NCBI RefSeq assembly: GCF_007829815.1
Contig: NZ_VIWT01000001.1
Coordinates: 310,001 to 374,000, forward strand
DNA from: Kitasatospora viridis
GTDB taxonomy: Bacteria; Actinomycetota; Actinomycetes; Streptomycetales; Streptomycetaceae
Length of the DNA: 64,000 bases
Reading direction: 5' to 3'
Below, in pieces: positions 60,624-64,000 of the stretch. The notes under the pieces are model-generated. The model was not told where the DNA came from. It saw nothing but the letters and a program-made list of their open reading frames with translations, and did not search any database. The stretch's first letter is position 1, and each line of letters begins with the position of its first letter. Position numbers and translations under genes: made by a program.

Positions 60624-61676
60624 TCAGGCAGGCCCGTCGGCACGGTCGGCCGGGGCAGGGTCGACCACGGCACGGTCGGCCGGGGCAGGGTCGACCACGG
60701 CACGGTCGGCCAGGGCGCGGGCGGCCCGCAGTGGTTCGGGGTCGGCCCAGTCGGCGACGGCGACGGGCGCGGCCAGGAAGCCGTGCGCGCGCAGCAGTCG
60801 CTCCTGCTGGGCGAGCAGGTCGAGGCGGTCCGGGGAGAGGTCGAGGTGCAGGGTGCGGTGGCCGCCGGCGGCGTAGGCCCCGGCCACGCCGGTGGGTCCG
60901 GCGCCGGTCTCGGTGGCCAGGATCCGGGACACCTCGGCGGGGTTGGCGGCGGCCCAGTCGGCGGCCTCCACCAGTCGGGCCAGGAAGCGGACCACCAGCT
61001 CGGGCGACTCGTCGAGCAGGTCCTGATGGACCGTCACCGGCCGAGGGGTGCCGTTGTTGACCCGGGTGCGGCGGTCCGCCACCCGGTCCAGCTCGACGGC
61101 GACCTCGGCGCCGTACGCGGCGGCCGCCTCGACGGCCAGCGCGCCCTTGGCGTAGACGGCGTCCACCCGGCCGTCGCGCAGCGCGGCGAGTTCGGCGCTC
61201 CACTGCGCGGCGCCGGGCGGGGCCGGCACCTCGGTGGGGCGGGCGTCGGCCAGGGTGAGGCCGGCCGGCGAGAGCGCGCCGGTGAAGCCCGCCAGCGCCA
61301 TCGCCCGCCAGAAGTCGATGGCGATCTCATGGCGCGGGATCGCCAGCCGCAGGCCGCGCAGCGCGCCGGGGCCGCGCAGTCCGCTGCCCGCCCGGACCAG
61401 CACCACCTGGCGCTCCTCGATCCAGGTCAGGCCGATCAGCCTGGTCCGCTCGCCGCGCGAACGGGCCCACAGCGCGGGCACGTTGCCGCCCTCGCGGAAC
61501 AGGCCGGGCAGGGCGTGGGTGTAGTGGTGGTCGCCGGCCAGCTCGGCGGGCAGGTCCTGGAGGGAGCGGACGGCGATCCCGTCGGGGGCGAACTCGGCGG
61601 CCAGGGTGCCGCGGTCGGCGGCGATGCCGGTGGCGGTCGGGACGGGGCAGCGGGTGAACCAGAGGGTGTCGGGCAT
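60624..61676 (-). CDS. DszB-like sulfinate desulfinase homologue
   Basis: 350 residues, ATG at 61676. It aligns with DszB (2'-hydroxybiphenyl-2-sulfinate desulfinase) along its length. C10 in TRCPVPTATG matches the nucleophile Cys27 (NCPVPNA in DszB). H51 and R61 in HHYTHALPGLFREGGNVP match His60/Arg70 with the same 10-residue spacing. RTRLIGLTW and the C-terminal PVAVADWADPEPL also match. DszB splits the C-S bond of aromatic sulfinates, yielding sulfite. The fold derives from SsuA-type binding proteins. Lack of a signal peptide places it in the cytoplasm. The C-terminus bears two copies of AVVDPAPADR. No DszA or DszC is seen. It heads the ssu operon. Confidence 0.82.
   Translation of the reverse strand: MPDTLWFTRCPVPTATGIAADRGTLAAEFAPDGIAVRSLQDLPAELAGDHHYTHALPGLFREGGNVPALWARSRGERTRLIGLTWIEERQVVLVRAGSGLRGPGALRGLRLAIPRHEIAIDFWRAMALAGFTGALSPAGLTLADARPTEVPAPPGAAQWSAELAALRDGRVDAVYAKGALAVEAAAAYGAEVAVELDRVADRRTRVNNGTPRPVTVHQDLLDESPELVVRFLARLVEAADWAAANPAEVSRILATETGAGPTGVAGAYAAGGHRTLHLDLSPDRLDLLAQQERLLRAHGFLAAPVAVADWADPEPLRAARALADRAVVDPAPADRAVVDPAPADRADGPA
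60639..60711. repeat. 30-bp tandem repeat at the 3' end of the DszB-like gene
   Basis: Two identical 30-bp units beginning GGCACGGTCGGCC (60639-60668, 60669-60698) and the first 13 nt of a third. They encode a repeated AVVDPAPADR tail on the minus strand, kept in frame. Confidence 0.85.
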
Positions 61677-61742
61677 GGCGGAGCAGGCCTTTCGGCACGG
61701 GGGCGAAGGTGGCTCGCGGGAGTGGGACCGGCGAGGCGGGGG

Positions 61743-61823
61743 TCAGCGCGGAACGCGGGCGCCGTGACGGCGAAGGCGACGGCGACAGCGGCGCACCGGA
61801 CGGGCAGCGGCGGTGGGGTTCAC
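61743..61823 (-). CDS. possible 26-codon leader peptide of the organosulfur operon
   Basis: GTG at 61823 with an excellent AAAGGAG 7 nt upstream, TGA at 61743, 66 nt before the DszB-like gene. It would start MNPTAAARPVRRC and end GARVPR: very Arg-rich with one Cys. Streptomyces sulfur operons often have short cysteine-containing leader peptides, but this one lacks their usual HIDLxRVAS motif. Several third positions are T, so coding is uncertain. It could be a regulatory uORF. Confidence 0.35.
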   Translation of the reverse strand: MNPTAAARPVRRCRRRLRRHGARVPR

Positions 61824-61980
61824 GGCGCTGCTCCTTTCGTCGTCCCATGTGCGGTGCGGTGCGGTGCGCCGAGCGTTCCACGGCGCGAGCGCCCAGGGCA
61901 AGCCATGCCACATGGTGGGAGCGATTGTTCATCAACGCCACGGCAGTGCAACGCTGCTGACACATTCACGCAGCACCAGC

Positions 61981-61995
61981 TCCCATATCCTGGGA
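61981..61995. promoter_or_regulatory. small dyad before the iclR start
   Basis: TCCCA-TATCC-TGGGA, 3 nt before the ATG, may be the IclR operator or part of the ribosome site (TGGGA). It is the only clear dyad between the iclR gene and the sulfonate operon. Confidence 0.4.
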
Positions 61996-61997
61996 AC

Positions 61998-62831
61998 ATG
62001 ACCGACGTCACCGCCCGCAGCGCACCGGCCGGCGCCCAGGCCGTGCAGCGCGCGCTCGGCCTGCTGCACTGCTTCCAGGACAACGGGCCGGACCTCAGCG
62101 CCTCCGACCTGGCCCGCCGCACCGGCCTGACCGTCTCCACCGCGCACCGGCTGGCCCGCACCCTGGTGAGCATGGACTTCCTGGAGCAGGACCGGCTGAC
62201 CACCCGCTACCGGCTCGGCCCGGCCGTCGCCGAGCTCGGCCAGCTCAGCTTCCACCAGCGCGGACTCCACCTGGCCGGGCCGGAGTTGGCGGTGCTGGCC
62301 CGGCGCACCGGCGGCACCGCCGACCTGGCGATCCGCAGCGGGGCGCACGCGCTGATCCTGGTCGGCGACTCGGTGCGCCCGGACACCGGGCTCGGCCTGC
62401 GCCGCCCGCTGCACTCCACCGCGCTCGGCAAGGTGCTGCTGGCCTGGCCCGGGCCGACCGCCGAGCCGGCGGCCGAGGCGCCCGAGCTGACCGCCTTCAC
62501 CGATCGGACGATCACCGAACGGAGCCTGCTGGAGGCCGAGTTGGCGCGGGTGCGGGCCGCCGGGCACGCGGTCAACGACGGCGAGTCGGCCGTCGGGGTG
62601 CGCAGCCTGGCGGTGCCGGTGCTGGACGCCGCCGGGCAGGCCAGGTTCGCCCTCGCGGTGCGCGGCACCCCGCACTCACTGCCCGCCGAGCGGCTGGCGG
62701 ACGTGCTGCGCGAGGCGCACGGCTGCGCCGCGGCGCTCCAGGTGCTGCTGCTGGCGCCGGAGCAGCGGCCGGCCCGGGCCGGCACGGCGACGGGTCCGGC
62801 TCCTGCCGCTCAGGAACCGGACCCGGGATGA
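61998..62831 (+). CDS. IclR-family transcriptional regulator of the organosulfur operon
   Basis: 277 residues, ATG at 61998. Winged helix QAVQRALGLLHCFQDNGPDL, SASDLARRTGLTVSTAHRLA and YRLGPAVAELGQ; effector domain with LHSTALGKVLLAWPGP, GHAVNDGESAVGVRSLAVPV. It is divergent from the DszB-ssu operon with a shared 321-nt region, so it is likely its regulator. The C-terminal ~20 residues are Ala/Pro-rich. The partial IclR gene at the left edge is a separate gene. Confidence 0.92.
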   Translation: MTDVTARSAPAGAQAVQRALGLLHCFQDNGPDLSASDLARRTGLTVSTAHRLARTLVSMDFLEQDRLTTRYRLGPAVAELGQLSFHQRGLHLAGPELAVLARRTGGTADLAIRSGAHALILVGDSVRPDTGLGLRRPLHSTALGKVLLAWPGPTAEPAAEAPELTAFTDRTITERSLLEAELARVRAAGHAVNDGESAVGVRSLAVPVLDAAGQARFALAVRGTPHSLPAERLADVLREAHGCAAALQVLLLAPEQRPARAGTATGPAPAAQEPDPG

Positions 62832-62838
62832 CGAATGG

Positions 62839-63507
62839 TCAGCTGCGCGCGCTGGGAGCGTACTTGTAGCCGACCCGACGGACCGTCACGATGCTGGCCC
62901 GGTGCGCCGCGCCCAACTTGCGCCGCAGCCGGGCGACATGGACGTCGACGGTGCGGCCGTCGCCGACGTGGCCGTAGCCCCAGACCGCGGTGACCAGGTG
63001 GTCCCGGGTGTGCACCCGGTGCGGGTACTGGGTCAGGTGCGCCAGCAGCTCGAACTCCAGGTAGGTGAGGTCGAGCAACTCGCCGTCCACGTAGGCGTTG
63101 CGCCGGTCCAGGTCGACGGCGATGCCGCGGTTCGCCCGGGCCTCGGCCACGGGTGCGGCGGGCCCCACGGGCGCGGTGGCCGGGTTCGGCGCCACCGCAG
63201 CGGCGGGCACGGCGGCGGCGGACGCCCCGGCCTCGGCCGGCACCAGCACCAGGTAGCCGGCGAACTGGGTGCCGAGCTGGGCGCCGTACTGGGCCAACAG
63301 GCCCTGCGGCAGCGCGGATTGCGGAAGGGCGGCGACCACGGTGGCACCGGGCGGCAGTGCGCCCAGCAGGTCCGGGGTGGGCGCCGGCGGTGCGGCGGGG
63401 ACCACGGGCACCGGGTGCCGGCGGTCCTCGGAGGGGCTGCCCACCGCACGCAGGGCCCGCAGGTGCGGGACGGCGGCGGGCGGGGTCAGGGTGGCCGGAG
63501 TAGACAT
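62839..63507 (-). CDS. winged-helix (OmpR/PhoB-type) DNA-binding protein without receiver domain
   Basis: 222 residues. The C-terminal ~100 residues are a Trans_reg_C winged helix: IAVDLDRRNAYVDGELLDLT, YLEFELLAHLTQYPHRVHTR, LVTAVWGYGHVGDGRTVDVH and RLRRKLGAAH. The N-terminal ~120 residues are Pro/Ala-rich with LPPGATVVAALPQSALPQGL, and no receiver Asp is present. These orphan proteins are common in Streptomyces. Start ATG at 63507. It converges with the IclR gene (7-nt gap). Confidence 0.85.
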   Translation of the reverse strand: MSTPATLTPPAAVPHLRALRAVGSPSEDRRHPVPVVPAAPPAPTPDLLGALPPGATVVAALPQSALPQGLLAQYGAQLGTQFAGYLVLVPAEAGASAAAVPAAAVAPNPATAPVGPAAPVAEARANRGIAVDLDRRNAYVDGELLDLTYLEFELLAHLTQYPHRVHTRDHLVTAVWGYGHVGDGRTVDVHVARLRRKLGAAHRASIVTVRRVGYKYAPSARS

Positions 63508-63838
63508 GAGCAGCTCTTTCGCGCGGAACCAGAAGGGTGGTCGTCGTCTGCGCGTCGGTTTGACTCAGCGGTACGCACCTGAGCGAGGTGGGTGAACCTC
63601 GGAACTCAGCGGTGAGCGAGCCGGGACGCGCGAGGCGAACCCGGACAGGTCTGGTCGAAGAGGTGCGGCTGCCGGGACGGCCAGAACGGCTCAAGGTCGT
63701 GGCGACCTCGGCTGCTGTCCACGGGAATCTGCATGAGCCCATTGAAGCAGATCCCCGGGGCGGCCTCCAGACCGGTCGGCGATCAGCCTGCCGACGGACG
63801 GTCAGCCGGGCGGCGCACCACCAGCGGTCGGCGCACCG
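63508..63838. other. 331-nt intergenic region
   Basis: Lies between the winged-helix gene start and the stop of the conservon GTPase. Frames here do not look coding. I see only the probable promoter area of the winged-helix gene and no clear dyad. Confidence 0.4.
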
Positions 63839-64000
63839 TCAGCGGGCGGACTCCAGCGCGTGTTCCACCAGCCGGGCCAGCAGTTCCTTGCCGTCCTCGC
63901 GCAGCCGTGCGTCGCAGAGCAGCACCGGCACGGCCGGGTCCAGGTCGAGCGCGGCCCGCACGTCCTCGGGCGCGAACACCTCGGCCCCCTCGAAGCAGTT
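63839..64000 (-). CDS. cvnD: conservon GTP/ATP-binding protein CvnD, C-terminal end (5' part outside window)
   Basis: 53 codons plus the TGA at 63839. NCFEGAEVFAPEDVRAALDL then VPVLLCDARLREDGKELL and LVEHALESAR is the C-terminal sequence of the small MglA/Ras-like GTPases of Streptomyces conservons (cvnABCD). The G motifs lie outside the window. If the order is standard, cvnC, cvnB and cvnA (sensor kinase) lie to the right. These proteins act in a membrane sensor kinase complex. Confidence 0.85.
   Translation of the reverse strand, partial: NCFEGAEVFAPEDVRAALDLDPAVPVLLCDARLREDGKELLARLVEHALESAR

Larger units (their letters stand above)
61677..61997. other. divergent regulatory region of the organosulfur operon and IclR gene
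   Basis: 321 nt with both promoters. It holds a minus-strand short ORF (61743-61823), an A/T-richer part around 61925-61980, and a small dyad just before the iclR start. No riboswitch of a known type is recognised. Confidence 0.5.

Overview
The window is typical high-GC actinobacterial chromosome, most likely from the Streptomycetaceae (Streptomyces or Kitasatospora; the sequence does not separate the two). The reasons are very high G/C at third codon positions, frequent GTG starts, many small one-component regulators, a WhiJ-type regulator/DUF397/anti-sigma-like module, an RNase Sa orthologue, the tail of a conservon GTPase (CvnD) at the right edge, and many secreted proteins. I see no tRNA, rRNA, CRISPR array, integrase or transposase.

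Layout. 1-2.8 kb: end of an IclR regulator, a small secreted protein, a secreted GH16 glycosidase and a guanyl-specific RNase. 2.7-7 kb: LuxR regulator, methyltransferase, DUF1059 and MoaF-like proteins, and a TetR/SDR divergent pair with a palindromic operator. 7-12 kb: a three-gene operon with two AspT-type aspartate:alanine exchangers and aspartate 4-decarboxylase, which can form a decarboxylation-driven proton-motive cycle. 12-18.3 kb: phosphotriesterase-like/CMD/TetR group, TPR and LysE proteins, an epimerase, and a secreted lipase whose frame is broken by a short palindrome. 18.3-24 kb: DUF2071/ArsR pair, a UvrA-like ABC ATPase and the WhiJ-like module. 24-29.2 kb: a secreted HExxH protein with a ricin-like tail, GNAT, NTF2-like proteins, and a TetR/hydrolase pair.

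29.4-31.1 kb holds what may be a small RiPP-like locus: a MccB/ThiF-type adenylating enzyme with an N-terminal peptide-clamp-like region, followed by a 26-codon ORF with a strong Shine-Dalgarno and almost pure G/C third positions. 31.5-37.2 kb is the SOS mutagenesis cassette imuA'-imuB-dnaE2, with a perfect LexA box 11 nt before the first start codon. After a truncated globin and a HAD phosphatase, 38.3-54.7 kb is a large surface/secreted-protein island. It contains a 2,274-residue Sec-exported RHS/YD protein with a hydrophobic C-terminal region, a four-TM small protein immediately downstream (candidate immunity protein), and on both sides two paralogous 1.35-kilo-residue DNRLRE-like/FG-GAP/ricin proteins that form long direct DNA repeats.

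55-64 kb: an aldo/keto reductase, a six-gene organosulfur operon (DszB-like desulfinase homologue, SsuA-, SsuC- and SsuB-type ABC transporter, a second binding protein without a signal peptide, SsuD-type monooxygenase), its divergent IclR regulator, a winged-helix regulator and the partial conservon GTPase. Functions are assigned by recognition of family motifs; no database search was possible.
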